Positions 26,223-35,217 are shown, counted from the stretch's first letter. The stretch is 64,000 bases of DNA from an uncultured Phascolarctobacterium sp. (GCA_900541915.1 UQLS01000002.1:62001-126000), one strand, 5' to 3'. Made by a program: numbers and translations. Notes: generated by a model from the letters alone, not told the origin.

Positions 26223-27569
26223 ATGAATTTTATAGATGCAAGAAAAATGACTGCAGCTGAAGTTGCTGCATTGATGAAGAAGAAGGCTTTTGATGAGTGT
26301 ACTCTTTCTCCAGGTGTACAAGCTGGAGTCACGGAAATGTTTGGCGAGCCATTGACGGCAGCTCAGGTTGTAGAACGTATCGTAAATGATGTAAGAATCG
26401 GTGGAGATGACAAACTGTTCTACTACACCAAACTTATTGATAAAGCAGAACTTAATGCAGATAACATCAGGGTTTCAGAAGAGGAATTTAGAGAAGCGGA
26501 AGCAGTGGTAAAGCCGGAAGTAATCGCAGCTATCAAAAAGGCTATTGCTAATGTTACACGTTTTCATGAAGAGCAGGTACCAAAAACATGGCTGACTAAC
26601 AGAGAATATGGTTCAATGCTGGGACAGAAAGTAACGTCTCTTGATTCGGTAGGCATCTATGTACCTGGCGGTACAGCTGCTTATCCTTCATCGGTCATTA
26701 TGAATGCCTGTCCTGCTAAAGTTGCCGGTGTACCTAAGATTGTAATGGCTGTACCGCCGGGAAAAGATGGTAAAGTAAATCCTTATGTGCTGGTAACAGC
26801 TAAAGAAATAGGAATTACAGATATTTACAAGATGGGTGGTGCACAGGCAGTTGCTGCTATGGCTTTTGGTACAGAAACAGTACCCAAGGTAGAAAAAATT
26901 ACCGGGCCTGGAAATATATTTGTTACCTTAGCCAAAAAAGCAGTATATGGTCATTGTGATATAGATATGCTGGCGGGACCGAGCGAAATTTTGATAGTTG
27001 CGGATGAGAGCGCCAGCCCGCGTTATCTTGCAGCTGATCTTTTAAGCCAGGCAGAGCATGACCCGCTGGCAAGTGCCATCCTAGTTACGGACAGTGAGCA
27101 GGTCGCGCGTGATACTATGCGGGAACTGGAGTTACAATTGGAAGCTTTACCCCGTAAAGGTATAGCTGCTGTTTCTCTTGAAGGGCAGGGAAAAGTAATT
27201 TTGGCGGATAGTATGGAAACGGTTGTTGCTATGGCTAATATGTCAGCACCGGAACATTTGGAAATCATGACTAAAGCTCCCTTTGAATTACTGCCTTTTA
27301 TCCGCAATGCTGGTGCTATCTTTTTAGGTGCATATTCGCCGGAACCTTTGGGAGACTATTACGCAGGACCTAATCATATTTTACCTACAGGTGGTACAGC
27401 TAAGTTTTATTCTGTACTGAATGTTGAAACCTTTATGAAGAAAACTAGCATTATAGCATATACTGATAAAGCTCTTACTGCTGTGGCAGATGATATTATT
27501 GTTATGGCGGAAGCAGAAGGGCTGCAGGCACATGCAAATGCTATTCGTAAACGTGTGGAGAAAGAATAA
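26223..27569 (+). CDS. hisD: Histidinol dehydrogenase HisD
   Basis: A zinc enzyme that oxidises histidinol twice with NAD+ to histidine, the last step of the pathway. The 448-residue protein has VGIYVPGGTAAYPSSV near residue 143, the GPGNIFV segment, DMLAGPSEILIVAD, and the zinc-binding SQAEHDP near 275 and SAPEHLEIM near 340. It begins 4 bases after hisG. Confidence 0.96.
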   Translation: MNFIDARKMTAAEVAALMKKKAFDECTLSPGVQAGVTEMFGEPLTAAQVVERIVNDVRIGGDDKLFYYTKLIDKAELNADNIRVSEEEFREAEAVVKPEVIAAIKKAIANVTRFHEEQVPKTWLTNREYGSMLGQKVTSLDSVGIYVPGGTAAYPSSVIMNACPAKVAGVPKIVMAVPPGKDGKVNPYVLVTAKEIGITDIYKMGGAQAVAAMAFGTETVPKVEKITGPGNIFVTLAKKAVYGHCDIDMLAGPSEILIVADESASPRYLAADLLSQAEHDPLASAILVTDSEQVARDTMRELELQLEALPRKGIAAVSLEGQGKVILADSMETVVAMANMSAPEHLEIMTKAPFELLPFIRNAGAIFLGAYSPEPLGDYYAGPNHILPTGGTAKFYSVLNVETFMKKTSIIAYTDKALTAVADDIIVMAEAEGLQAHANAIRKRVEKE

Positions 27570-28712
27570 ATGATGAAGAATATCAGAATTAGAGAAAGTA
27601 TTGCCAAACTGGAAACATATCATGTGGAAAATATCAATGCTGAAATAGTAGTTAATGCTAATGAAAGTAATTTGCCTTTGCCGCAGCAGGTTTTGCAGAA
27701 ATTGGAAAAACAAATGCAGACGTTTGCATTTAACAGATACCCTCAGATTCAGGCAGAGAATTTATGCGCGCAGCTGGCAACGAGTTTTAATCTGCAGGCA
27801 GAAAATGTAATTATTGGCAACGGCTCCAGTGAACTTTTGCGAATAGTTTGCCAGGTTTTTGGTGGCAGCGGCAGCAAAATTATTGTACCTGTACCATCCT
27901 TTTCTATGTATGAAGTGTATGTGCAATTGTCGGAAAGCGAAGTATATCCATACTATCTTGATGACAGGGGATATATTGATAAGGACGCCTTGTTAAAAAC
28001 AGCAGCTGAAGTTAAACCGGATTTGCTTATTTTATGTAATCCCAATAATCCCACTGGTAACTACAATGATTTAGCGGATATTGCCGCTATTGTTGCAGCA
28101 GTAGATTGTCCGGTAGTTATTGATGAAGCCTATATTGAATTTGCAGGAAAGAATTCTGCAGTAAACCTTTTACAAGAATATGATAATATTATTTGTTTGC
28201 GGACTTTTTCCAAAGCTTATGGATTGGCAGGCATGCGTTGTGGATATGGTTTAGGGGCAGAAGAGCTGATTAAGGCGCTGAAGAAAGCTATACTGCCGTA
28301 TGGAGTCAATGCTTATACTCTGATGACAGCAGAGGCAGTATATTCTTACAGAGAGCTTTATGCAGCAAGAATCAGCGAAACTGTAACAATGAGAGAAGAA
28401 CTGGCTGAATGTTTGCGTCAGTTAGGATTTAATGTATATCCGTCTGCAACTAATTTTGTGACCTTTTATGCGGACGGAAGCATGACAGCGAAAATGTCTG
28501 AAAAATATAAGAAAATATATGGTAAAGATTTACAGGATGACAGGATGAACAGCGGGAAGTTTATTTTTGAAAAATTAAAAGAAGCCGGTATTCTGGTGCG
28601 TGATTACAGTACTAATAAGAATTTACGCGGCTGCTTACGCATTAGTATAGGCTTGCCGCAGGAAAATCAACGGATTATGGATGTAATGAGAGATTTATGC
28701 GAGGATGTGTGA
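27570..28712 (+). CDS. hisC: Histidinol-phosphate aminotransferase HisC
   Basis: A PLP enzyme of aminotransferase class I/II that converts imidazole-acetol phosphate to histidinol phosphate. The 380-residue protein has NGSSELLRIV near residue 84, CNPNNPTGN near 156, DEAYIEFAG near 188 and the PLP-lysine motif TFSKAYGLAGMRCGY near 212. The start codon directly follows the hisD stop. Confidence 0.95.
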   Translation: MMKNIRIRESIAKLETYHVENINAEIVVNANESNLPLPQQVLQKLEKQMQTFAFNRYPQIQAENLCAQLATSFNLQAENVIIGNGSSELLRIVCQVFGGSGSKIIVPVPSFSMYEVYVQLSESEVYPYYLDDRGYIDKDALLKTAAEVKPDLLILCNPNNPTGNYNDLADIAAIVAAVDCPVVIDEAYIEFAGKNSAVNLLQEYDNIICLRTFSKAYGLAGMRCGYGLGAEELIKALKKAILPYGVNAYTLMTAEAVYSYRELYAARISETVTMREELAECLRQLGFNVYPSATNFVTFYADGSMTAKMSEKYKKIYGKDLQDDRMNSGKFIFEKLKEAGILVRDYSTNKNLRGCLRISIGLPQENQRIMDVMRDLCEDV

Positions 28713-28714
28713 AT

Positions 28715-29299
28715 ATGCGCAGCAGCAAGATTGTGAGAGAAACAGCAGAAACAAAGATAACAGCAGAGCTGGTATTGGATGGTGAGGGAGAAAGCAGGAT
28801 TGATACCGGTGTTGGCTTTCTGAATCATATGCTGACACTTTTTGCTAAGCATAGTTTTTGCAACCTTAATATGCAGGCTAAAGGTGATCTTGAGGTAGAT
28901 TGTCATCATACTGTTGAAGATTGTGGTATTGTTTTAGGACGACTGCTTAATGAGGCTATAGATGACAAGGTTGGCATGCATCGTTATGGCGAGTGTTTTA
29001 TACCTATGGATGAAGCTTTGGTACAGGTTGTATTGGACTTTTCCGGCAGACCTTATCTTGTGCTGCAGGGAGAAATACCATCAGGTAAACTGGGAAACTA
29101 TGATACAGAAATGACGGAAGAGTTTTTCAGAGCTGTTGCTAATGAAGCAAAAATGACGCTGCATATAAGGATTTTATACGGAAAAAATACTCATCATATT
29201 ATTGAAGCTGTTTTTAAGGCTTTTGCACGTGCTGTAGCGCAGGCGGCAGCTTTAGACAGCAGAGTTAAAGGTGTGATGAGCAGCAAAGGTGTATTATGA
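28715..29299 (+). CDS. hisB: Imidazoleglycerol-phosphate dehydratase HisB
   Basis: A manganese enzyme that dehydrates imidazole glycerol phosphate. It is the single-function HisB of 194 residues, without the phosphatase domain found in E. coli. Metal-binding motifs GFLNHMLTLFAKH, DCHHTVEDCG and the C-terminal HHIIEAVFKAFARA are present. The ATG at 28715, 9 bases behind GAGGA, was chosen over an upstream in-frame codon within hisC. It overlaps hisH by 4 bases. Confidence 0.96.
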   Translation: MRSSKIVRETAETKITAELVLDGEGESRIDTGVGFLNHMLTLFAKHSFCNLNMQAKGDLEVDCHHTVEDCGIVLGRLLNEAIDDKVGMHRYGECFIPMDEALVQVVLDFSGRPYLVLQGEIPSGKLGNYDTEMTEEFFRAVANEAKMTLHIRILYGKNTHHIIEAVFKAFARAVAQAAALDSRVKGVMSSKGVL

Positions 29300-29907
29300 A
29301 AAATGAAATCGTGATAATTGATTATGGAATGGGCAACCTGCACAGCGTCAGTAAAGCGGTAGAAGCTGTAGGAGCAGTGCCAATAGTGACAGCAGATAAA
29401 AAAATTATATCTGCTGCTGAAAAAATTATCCTGCCCGGAGTAGGTGCGTTTGGCGACTGTATGAAGAACTTACAGGCGACTGGTTTAGTGCCTGAACTGA
29501 TTAAGCACATAAAAAGCGGTAAGGGGTTTTTAGGTATTTGTCTGGGTATGCAGCTGCTTTTTGAAAGCAGCGAGGAAAGTCCTGGAGTAGCTGGACTAGG
29601 GATTTTTAAAGGTGCAGTAAAAAGATTAACTACTGAGTATAAGGTGCCGCACATGGGCTGGAACAGACTGAAACTGAAAGCAGCCTCACCTTTGACTGCT
29701 GCAGCGGATGGAAGTTATGTTTACTTTGTGCACAGCTTTCATGCTGTACCGAAAGACAGTAATATTATTACAGCCGTATGCGATTATGGTACTGAAATAA
29801 CAGCGGCTGTAGGTCGTGATAATATTCAGGCAGTGCAGTTTCATCCGGAAAAATCAGGCGAAGTAGGACTAAAAATGCTGCAGGCATTTAAGGAGTGGAA
29901 ATTATGA
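29296..29907 (+). CDS. hisH: Imidazole glycerol phosphate synthase glutaminase subunit HisH
   Basis: The class I glutamine amidotransferase that supplies ammonia to HisF. The triad is visible as the nucleophilic Cys in GICLGMQLLF (near residue 80) and the His-Glu pair in QFHPEKSG (near 182). Length 203 residues, normal. The gene sits directly before hisA and near hisF, its partner. Confidence 0.96.
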   Translation: MKNEIVIIDYGMGNLHSVSKAVEAVGAVPIVTADKKIISAAEKIILPGVGAFGDCMKNLQATGLVPELIKHIKSGKGFLGICLGMQLLFESSEESPGVAGLGIFKGAVKRLTTEYKVPHMGWNRLKLKAASPLTAAADGSYVYFVHSFHAVPKDSNIITAVCDYGTEITAAVGRDNIQAVQFHPEKSGEVGLKMLQAFKEWKL

Positions 29908-30638
29908 GGGTTTATCCGGCAATTGATCTTAGAGGTGGTAGATGTGTACGCCTGACGGAAGGCGATTTTGCTAAAGAAACGATATTTTCTGACAGCCCGG
30001 CGGCAATGGCAGTAAGATGGAAAAATGAGGGCGCAGAGTTTTTGCATGTAGTAGACCTTGATGGAGCTGTTGCTGGTGCGAGTCAGAACATGGCAGCTAT
30101 TAAAAGTATTATTGAGGTAGTGAATATTCCTGTACAGCTAGGCGGCGGTATTCGCAGTATGGAAAATATAGAAAACTGGCTTAATTTAGGAGTAAACAGG
30201 GTTATACTTGGCAGTGCAGCAGTACGCAATCCACAGTTGGTTGCCGAGGCCTGTAAAAAGTTTCCAGAGAGAATAGTGGTAGGCATTGATGCCAGAGATG
30301 GTTATGTTGCTGTCGATGGCTGGGGAAAAAACAGCCAGGTGAAGGCAACAGATCTGGCCTGTTCTTTAGCTGGCTATGGCGTTACTGCTATTATTTTTAC
30401 AGATATCAGCAGGGATGGAACCTTGAGCGGCGTTAATGCAGAAGCAACAGCAGAAATAGCTGTATGTTCCGGTATTCCTGTTATTGCTTCGGGTGGTGTA
30501 GCTTCGCTGGATGATATTAGACGTCTGCTGCCGTATGAAAAGCAAGGTATAAGCGGCTGCATCATAGGTAAGGCTATTTATACAGGAGCAGTAAAATTGG
30601 AAGAAGCGATAAAGCTGGCAGGTGAAAAAAGATGCTGA
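29904..30638 (+). CDS. hisA: ProFAR isomerase HisA
   Basis: A TIM-barrel isomerase opening the ribose of ProFAR to PRFAR. The catalytic aspartates are in YPAIDLRGG (Asp near residue 8) and TDISRDGTLSG (near 172). Phosphate-binding GGGIRS and ASGGVAS are present. The ATG at 29904, 9 bases behind AGGAG and overlapping the hisH stop, was chosen over one at 29895. Confidence 0.95.
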   Translation: MRVYPAIDLRGGRCVRLTEGDFAKETIFSDSPAAMAVRWKNEGAEFLHVVDLDGAVAGASQNMAAIKSIIEVVNIPVQLGGGIRSMENIENWLNLGVNRVILGSAAVRNPQLVAEACKKFPERIVVGIDARDGYVAVDGWGKNSQVKATDLACSLAGYGVTAIIFTDISRDGTLSGVNAEATAEIAVCSGIPVIASGGVASLDDIRRLLPYEKQGISGCIIGKAIYTGAVKLEEAIKLAGEKRC

Positions 30639-31390
30639 CAAAGAGAATAATTCCCTGTCTTGATGTGGCAGGAAACAGAGTTGTAAAAGGAACAAATTTT
30701 ATTGAACTGCGCGATGCCGGAGATCCTGTAGAATTAGCTGAGTTTTACGATAATGCCGGTGCTGATGAACTGGTTTTTCTGGATATTGGTGCTTCGGTAG
30801 AAAAGCGAAAAGCATTACTTGAAGTTATCCGAAAGGTTGCGGGCAAAGTTTTTATTCCTCTTACTGTCGGCGGCGGTATCAGAAGCGTTGATGATATTAA
30901 AGAAACATTGAGAGCAGGTGCAGATAAGATTTCTGTTAACTCAGCTGCTGTAAAAAATCCTCAGCTGATAGCTGAGGGAGCGAGGCAATTTGGTAATCAA
31001 TGCATTGTTTTAGCAATAGATGCTAACAAGACTGGACCGCAAAAATGGGAAGTTTATGTTAACGGCGGTCGGGTACCTACAGGGATCGATGCAGTAGAAT
31101 GGGCTAAAAGAGGGGTTGAATTAGGAGCAGGGGAAATTTTGCTGACCAGTATGGATGCTGACGGTACAAAAAAGGGTTATGATATAGAGCTTACAGAAGC
31201 AATTAGTAAGGTAGTAAATGTACCTGTGATTGCTTCTGGTGGTGCTGGCAGGCTGCAGGATTTTTATGACGTACTGCAGAATGGTATTGCTGATGCAGTA
31301 CTGGCAGCCTCTGTGTTTCATTACAGAAAATTTACTGTCAGACAGGTAAAAGAATATTTGCATAAGCATGGTGTAGAGGTGAGATTATAA
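30632..31390 (+). CDS. hisF: Imidazole glycerol phosphate synthase cyclase subunit HisF
   Basis: A TIM-barrel cyclase that uses ammonia from HisH to form imidazole glycerol phosphate and AICAR. Catalytic aspartates lie in IIPCLDVAG (Asp near residue 10) and VLAIDANK (near 130). The GGGIRSVDD and ASGGAGR phosphate sites are intact. Overlaps hisA by 7 bases. Confidence 0.96.
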   Translation: MLTKRIIPCLDVAGNRVVKGTNFIELRDAGDPVELAEFYDNAGADELVFLDIGASVEKRKALLEVIRKVAGKVFIPLTVGGGIRSVDDIKETLRAGADKISVNSAAVKNPQLIAEGARQFGNQCIVLAIDANKTGPQKWEVYVNGGRVPTGIDAVEWAKRGVELGAGEILLTSMDADGTKKGYDIELTEAISKVVNVPVIASGGAGRLQDFYDVLQNGIADAVLAASVFHYRKFTVRQVKEYLHKHGVEVRL

Positions 31391-32049
31391 TGCAGGTAGA
31401 TTTTACGAAGATTAAATTTGATGAAAAAGGTTTAGTGCCCGCAGTAGTACAGGATGCTACTACAGGTAAGGTATTGATGTTAGCTTATATGAATGCCGTG
31501 TCACTGCAGCGTACAGTAGAAACCGGATATACTTGGTTTTGGAGTCGCAGTCGTCAGGAACTGTGGAATAAAGGATCTACCAGTGGCAACGTACAGAAGG
31601 TAGTAGATATAAAATATGATTGTGATGGTGACAGCTTGCTTTTACAAGTAAAACAAACTGGCGCTGCCTGCCACACAGGTGAATATAGCTGCTTCCATAA
31701 TATTTTATGGAGAGAAAATAACCTGCCTGCAGTCAATGGGCAGATAACATCTGCTATTTTAAACGAACTGTATGATGTTATTCAGCAGAAGCGTATTCAT
31801 GGCGGAGAAAAATCCTATACAAAATATTTATTTACTTCCGGGCAGGATAAGATACTTAAAAAAGTTGGCGAAGAAGCAGCAGAAACGATAATTGCCTCTA
31901 AAAATAATAATAATGGTGAAGTTGTATATGAAATGTCTGATTTATGGTATCATTGCCTTGTATTATTGGCATATCATAATATTTCACCTTCTGAATTGCT
32001 GGCTGAACTGGGTTCACGCAGAAAAAAAGAAAATAATAGTAAGTATTAA
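31390..32049 (+). CDS. hisI: Bifunctional phosphoribosyl-AMP cyclohydrolase / phosphoribosyl-ATP diphosphatase HisIE
   Basis: A two-domain enzyme for steps 2 and 3 of the pathway. The N-terminal cyclohydrolase (about 1-115) has MLAYMNAVSLQRT and YTWFWSRSRQELWNKG with metal-binding DCDGD and the Cys pair CHTGEYSCF. The C-terminal diphosphatase (about 125-219) has KVGEEAAETIIASKN. Final gene of the operon, overlapping hisF by one base; a terminator follows at once. Confidence 0.95.
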   Translation: MQVDFTKIKFDEKGLVPAVVQDATTGKVLMLAYMNAVSLQRTVETGYTWFWSRSRQELWNKGSTSGNVQKVVDIKYDCDGDSLLLQVKQTGAACHTGEYSCFHNILWRENNLPAVNGQITSAILNELYDVIQQKRIHGGEKSYTKYLFTSGQDKILKKVGEEAAETIIASKNNNNGEVVYEMSDLWYHCLVLLAYHNISPSELLAELGSRRKKENNSKY

Positions 32050-32050
32050 T

Positions 32051-32083
32051 AAAAATGCGTCAGATAAACCTGACGCATTTTTA
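32051..32083 (+). terminator. Terminator of the his operon
   Basis: A 13-bp perfect stem (32051-32063 with 32070-32082) containing TGCGTCAG/CTGACGCA, 6-nt loop and T-rich tail. Confidence 0.92.
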
Positions 32084-32393
32084 TTATTTTTGCCTTGAAA
32101 AGAGAGGCTAAGATGGCTAATTATTGCATTAATAATACGTGCTTTCTACAGTAAGGATAGCGCCTTATTGCAAGGCCTGTTCATCAAAATTAACGACGTC
32201 TTAGAATAACACTAATATTTTTAGTATTTATCAATTAATACTCGAATACGGCTATATAAAGAAGTTTCCAAAAAGATTATTAACTGTTAAGATTACTGCG
32301 CTGTAGCTGAGAACTGTCCGTATGACAGGATGGTTAAGCATAGTAAAGATATTCAGATAGTAGCATAATAACAGATAATATATTAGCTGTTAA
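32084..32393. other. Gene-free stretch between the his operon and hipBA
   Basis: About 310 bases without a supportable gene. It has stops in every frame, no RNA motif I recognise and no tRNA-like element. It ends in TTAGCT (32383-32388), which forms an inverted repeat with AGCTAA (32414-32419) around the hip promoter. It probably marks the left boundary of the following island. Confidence 0.5.
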
Positions 32394-32422
32394 TTGCAAA
32401 AATAATATAAATAAGCTAAAAT
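32394..32422 (+). promoter_or_regulatory. hipBA promoter within an inverted repeat
   Basis: TTGCAA (32394-32399), 17-bp spacer, TAAAAT (32417-32422). The predicted transcription start is within a base or two of the hipB ATG at 32430. Flanking TTAGCT and AGCTAA halves are a plausible autorepressor site. Confidence 0.55.
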
Positions 32423-32429
32423 AATAGCT

Positions 32430-32720
32430 ATGAATAACTTGAATTTTTTGTTCAATGAAACAACGCCGGGAGATATTAATAAAAAAATAGCTGAACGTAT
32501 CCGTGCTATTCGCAAAAGACGCAAGATTTCACAGAAAGAATTAGGCGAGAAGTCAGGAGTAAGCCTTGGGTCTGTGAAGCGTTTTGAGCAAAGCGGAGAA
32601 ATATCACTGCTTTCTTTGACCAAGATTGCCATTGCTTTGGAGATAGACGATGAAATGAAAAATCTTTTTACTGATGTACCGTTTCAGTCTATTGAGGAGA
32701 TAAAAAATGCAAAAGATTAA
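32430..32720 (+). CDS. hipB: HipB-like XRE antitoxin/repressor
   Basis: A 96-residue protein with an XRE-type helix-turn-helix at about residues 20-75 (KRRKISQKELGEKSGVSLGS). By analogy with HipB it would bind HipA and repress the operon. The next gene starts 14 bases before its end, as expected for a toxin-antitoxin pair. No Shine-Dalgarno sequence precedes the ATG and the promoter -10 lies 7 bases upstream, so translation may be leaderless. Confidence 0.85.
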   Translation: MNNLNFLFNETTPGDINKKIAERIRAIRKRRKISQKELGEKSGVSLGSVKRFEQSGEISLLSLTKIAIALEIDDEMKNLFTDVPFQSIEEIKNAKD

Positions 32721-33840
32721 TGAATTAAAAGTCTTTTATAAAAGCAGGCAGGTAGGGACTATGGCGGCATATAAAAATTATCTTGCTGCTTTTGAATATA
32801 CAACTGAATGGTTAGCTGAAGGTTTTAGCATTAGTCCATATTCATTGCCGTTGCAAAAAAAGGTTTTTATTCCTAAAATTGATCCATTCGATGGACTATA
32901 TGGAGTGTTTGCTGATAGCTTGCCGGATGGTTGGGGTAGGTTGCTTGTAGATAGAATCTTACTTAAAAACAAGATTAATCCAGCAACATTATCAGCAATA
33001 GACAGACTGGCTATTGTTGGTGCATCCGGTATGGGGGCTTTGACTTATGAACCGGATTATCATTTTGAAACACCGGCAAGCAAGCTCGACTTAGATAAAC
33101 TTTCCAATGAGTGTGCAGCTATTTTAGCCAGTGACTATTCAGAGAATCTTGATGAGCTTTTCAGATTAGGCGGTTCTTCCGGTGGTGCCAGACCGAAGAT
33201 TTTAACTGAGATTGACGGTGAGGATTGGATTATAAAATTTCCTGCAAGAGAAGATAGTACCGACATAGGTGTGCAAGAGTACGAATATTCTCTTTGTGCA
33301 AGACGATGTGGTATTGAAATGCCGGAAACTAAATTATTTGCTTCTAAAACCTGCGGCGGATATTTTGGAGTAAAAAGATTTGACCGTAAAAAAGATATGC
33401 AAGGCTGTGTTCATCGTATACATATGATATCGGCAGCAGGGATTTTGGAAACATCTCATCGGATACCGAATCTTGATTATGACATATTGATGAAATTGAC
33501 ACTTAATCTAAGCAAAGATTTTACTCAAGTTGAAAAATTATATAGATTAATGTGCTTCAATGTTTTTGCACATAATAGGGACGATCATTCTAAAAACTTT
33601 AGTTTCCTTTATGATGAAGAACAAAAAAATTGGCAGTTGTCACCAGCTTATGATTTGACCTATAGCAATTCGATTGGAGGAGAGCATGCTACTACTGTGC
33701 ATGGTAACGGTAAGAATCCAGGGATGAAAGAAATTTTAGAAGTTGCCGCACTGGTAGGTTTAAGTTCTAATAAAGCAAAAGATATTGCTGATGAGGTAAG
33801 AGAGTACGTTTTTGAAGATTTAAAAAAATATTTATTATAA
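32707..33840 (+). CDS. hipA: HipA-family serine/threonine kinase toxin
   Basis: A 377-residue HipA-type kinase. The N-terminal HipA_N/couple region (about 5-100) includes ADSLPDGWGRLLVDR. The Ser-rich activation loop GGSSGGARPK lies near residue 157. Catalytic HNRDDHSKNF is near residue 292, and the metal-binding SPAYDLTYS near 317. E. coli HipA phosphorylates glutamyl-tRNA synthetase and causes persistence; other family members have other targets. All key residues appear intact, so it is likely functional, with HipB as antitoxin. Confidence 0.9.
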   Translation: MQKINELKVFYKSRQVGTMAAYKNYLAAFEYTTEWLAEGFSISPYSLPLQKKVFIPKIDPFDGLYGVFADSLPDGWGRLLVDRILLKNKINPATLSAIDRLAIVGASGMGALTYEPDYHFETPASKLDLDKLSNECAAILASDYSENLDELFRLGGSSGGARPKILTEIDGEDWIIKFPAREDSTDIGVQEYEYSLCARRCGIEMPETKLFASKTCGGYFGVKRFDRKKDMQGCVHRIHMISAAGILETSHRIPNLDYDILMKLTLNLSKDFTQVEKLYRLMCFNVFAHNRDDHSKNFSFLYDEEQKNWQLSPAYDLTYSNSIGGEHATTVHGNGKNPGMKEILEVAALVGLSSNKAKDIADEVREYVFEDLKKYLL

Positions 33841-33845
33841 GAGTC

Positions 33846-33880
33846 AAATACACCGGATGAAAAATCCGGTGTATTTTCTT
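33846..33880 (+). terminator. Terminator after hipA
   Basis: A 13-bp stem (33846-33858 with 33864-33876) containing ACACCGGAT/ATCCGGTGT and a T-rich tail. Confidence 0.88.
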
Positions 33881-33901
33881 TTACTTTATCAATAAAAATT
33901 A

Positions 33902-33933
33902 AGCTAGACAGGTATTAAGCTGTCTGGCTTTTG
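33902..33933 (+). terminator. Leader hairpin before the Erf cassette
   Basis: AGCTAGACAG (33902-33911) pairs with CTGTCTGGCT (33920-33929) with one G-T pair and is followed by TTTTG. It sits just 20 bases before the next start codon. It may be a weak terminator or attenuator in the cassette leader. Confidence 0.5.
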
Positions 33934-33951
33934 TCATTTAAGGAGCAGGAT

Positions 33952-34242
33952 ATGAATATTTTTACTAAAGCCACCATCTATTACACCAGAGCCGTAGCAG
34001 AAGAAGTAAAGCATAATAAAGCTTTCAGTACCCAGGTTCTGTTTGCTATACGCAGATTTTACTGCCAGGACTGGGGAGATACATCAGCAGAAGATACAGC
34101 TGTTAATGAAGATGCCTTAAAATACAAAGACTTTATCCTTGCTGCCTATCCTACCTGTAAAGGCAGACTATGGATTACTGCCGAGAGTACTAATAAGACT
34201 GAATATGACATTATCACCGTACTCTTTCCGGATGATTATTAA
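33952..34242 (+). CDS. Hypothetical mobile-element protein, small acidic
   Basis: A 96-residue acidic protein of no known activity. The central pattern of a short Cys/Trp segment followed by EDTAVNEDAL and a terminal DIITVLFPDDY resembles small proteins I associate with plasmids and integrated elements of Firmicutes. The ATG at 33952 follows AAGGAG; an earlier in-frame codon at 33931 lies in the leader hairpin region. First gene of a three-gene cassette with the Erf-like gene. Confidence 0.55.
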   Translation: MNIFTKATIYYTRAVAEEVKHNKAFSTQVLFAIRRFYCQDWGDTSAEDTAVNEDALKYKDFILAAYPTCKGRLWITAESTNKTEYDIITVLFPDDY

Positions 34243-34262
34243 ACAAAGGAGTGTTATTAGAT

Positions 34263-34895
34263 ATGGAAAACGCAAAGATTGCTAAAAAACTTGTCGCAGT
34301 TATGAACGAATGTAGCCATGTAGCCCAAAATGGTATCAACAGCTTTCATAACTATAAATACGCTACTGCCGAAGATGTGCTGCAGAAAGTCAATGAATCT
34401 CTTACCAAAAATAAGCTGGCCAGCATTGTCTGCCCAACATTAGAAAGTATGGTTGACGTTACTAATCTTAAAGGCAATACAGAACATTTAGCAACAGTAT
34501 CGGTACAGGTACACATCATTGATAGCGACAGCGGAGAAAGTGTAGATTTATTTGGCATCGGTTCTGGACAAGATGCCGGAGATAAGGCAGTTATGAAAGC
34601 ACAGACGGCTGCTGTTAAGTATGCCTTTATGCTAAGCCTTTGCATAGCTACCGGTGATGATCCGGAAGCAGACGGTAAGACTGATGAAGCTACCTGCACT
34701 GACAGCCAACAAAATATAAAACCTACTACTACCAAACCAAAAGCTGCACCAAAGAAAACAGCCAGTGAAGGCGTTGCTATCTGCGCAGGCTGCGGCGAAG
34801 AGATAACCAGTGAGAAAGTTGTACAGTTCTCTGTAAGCAGGTTTGGACAGCCGCTGTGCATGGACTGTCAGAAGAAAGCAAATAAAGCGGCATAA
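34263..34895 (+). CDS. Erf-family single-strand annealing protein with C-terminal zinc motif
   Basis: A 210-residue protein whose N-terminal part (about 1-135) looks like the phage Erf family of DNA single-strand annealing recombinases. Landmarks are HNYKYATAEDVL, then SGQDAGDKAVMKAQTAAVKYA near residue 95 and the ATGDDPEADG end. A Lys/Pro/Thr linker leads to a C-terminal treble-clef-like motif with two CxxC pairs (CAGC and CMDC). Such genes normally belong to phages, yet this one lies outside the prophage attachment site. The ATG at 34263, 11 bases behind AAGGAG, is preferred to the GTG at 34251. Confidence 0.75.
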   Translation: MENAKIAKKLVAVMNECSHVAQNGINSFHNYKYATAEDVLQKVNESLTKNKLASIVCPTLESMVDVTNLKGNTEHLATVSVQVHIIDSDSGESVDLFGIGSGQDAGDKAVMKAQTAAVKYAFMLSLCIATGDDPEADGKTDEATCTDSQQNIKPTTTKPKAAPKKTASEGVAICAGCGEEITSEKVVQFSVSRFGQPLCMDCQKKANKAA

Positions 34896-34908
34896 GGAAG
34901 GCGAAAGC

Positions 34909-35187
34909 ATGAAGAACTGGAGCAGGTCAGAGAATTATATCTTCAACGATATGTTGCGTAAGTCAGAGCAGCTGATAACGGAGCTGGTGCAGGATGAAGA
35001 TGATTTTAAAAGTATTGTAACCATTGAACGTATTGCCAATATTCTTATTATCCGGCTAAGAAAGTTCCTGAAGGTCATGAGTGATGATGAAATCTATTCC
35101 ATGCTGAAAGGCGTGCAGTCGCTGAAGAAGATGCGTGCACCACAGAAGCATAAGCTTGTAGAAATAATCAGAGAGTTTTGGAACTAA
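34909..35187 (+). CDS. Hypothetical protein, third gene of the Erf cassette
   Basis: A 92-residue, probably all-helical, charged soluble protein (RSENYIFNDMLRK...VKSIVTIERIAN-type composition). I do not recognise the family. The ATG at 34909 is served by AAGGAAGG; it starts 13 bases after the Erf-like gene. A terminator hairpin closes the cassette. Confidence 0.55.
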   Translation: MKNWSRSENYIFNDMLRKSEQLITELVQDEDDFKSIVTIERIANILIIRLRKFLKVMSDDEIYSMLKGVQSLKKMRAPQKHKLVEIIREFWN

Positions 35188-35188
35188 G

Positions 35189-35217
35189 AAATGCCAGCGA
35201 GTAATTCGCTGGCATTT
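35189..35217 (+). terminator. Hairpin closing the Erf cassette
   Basis: A 12-bp stem (35189-35200 with 35206-35217) containing TGCCAGCGA/TCGCTGGCA; the following T stretch is short and interrupted. Confidence 0.65.
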
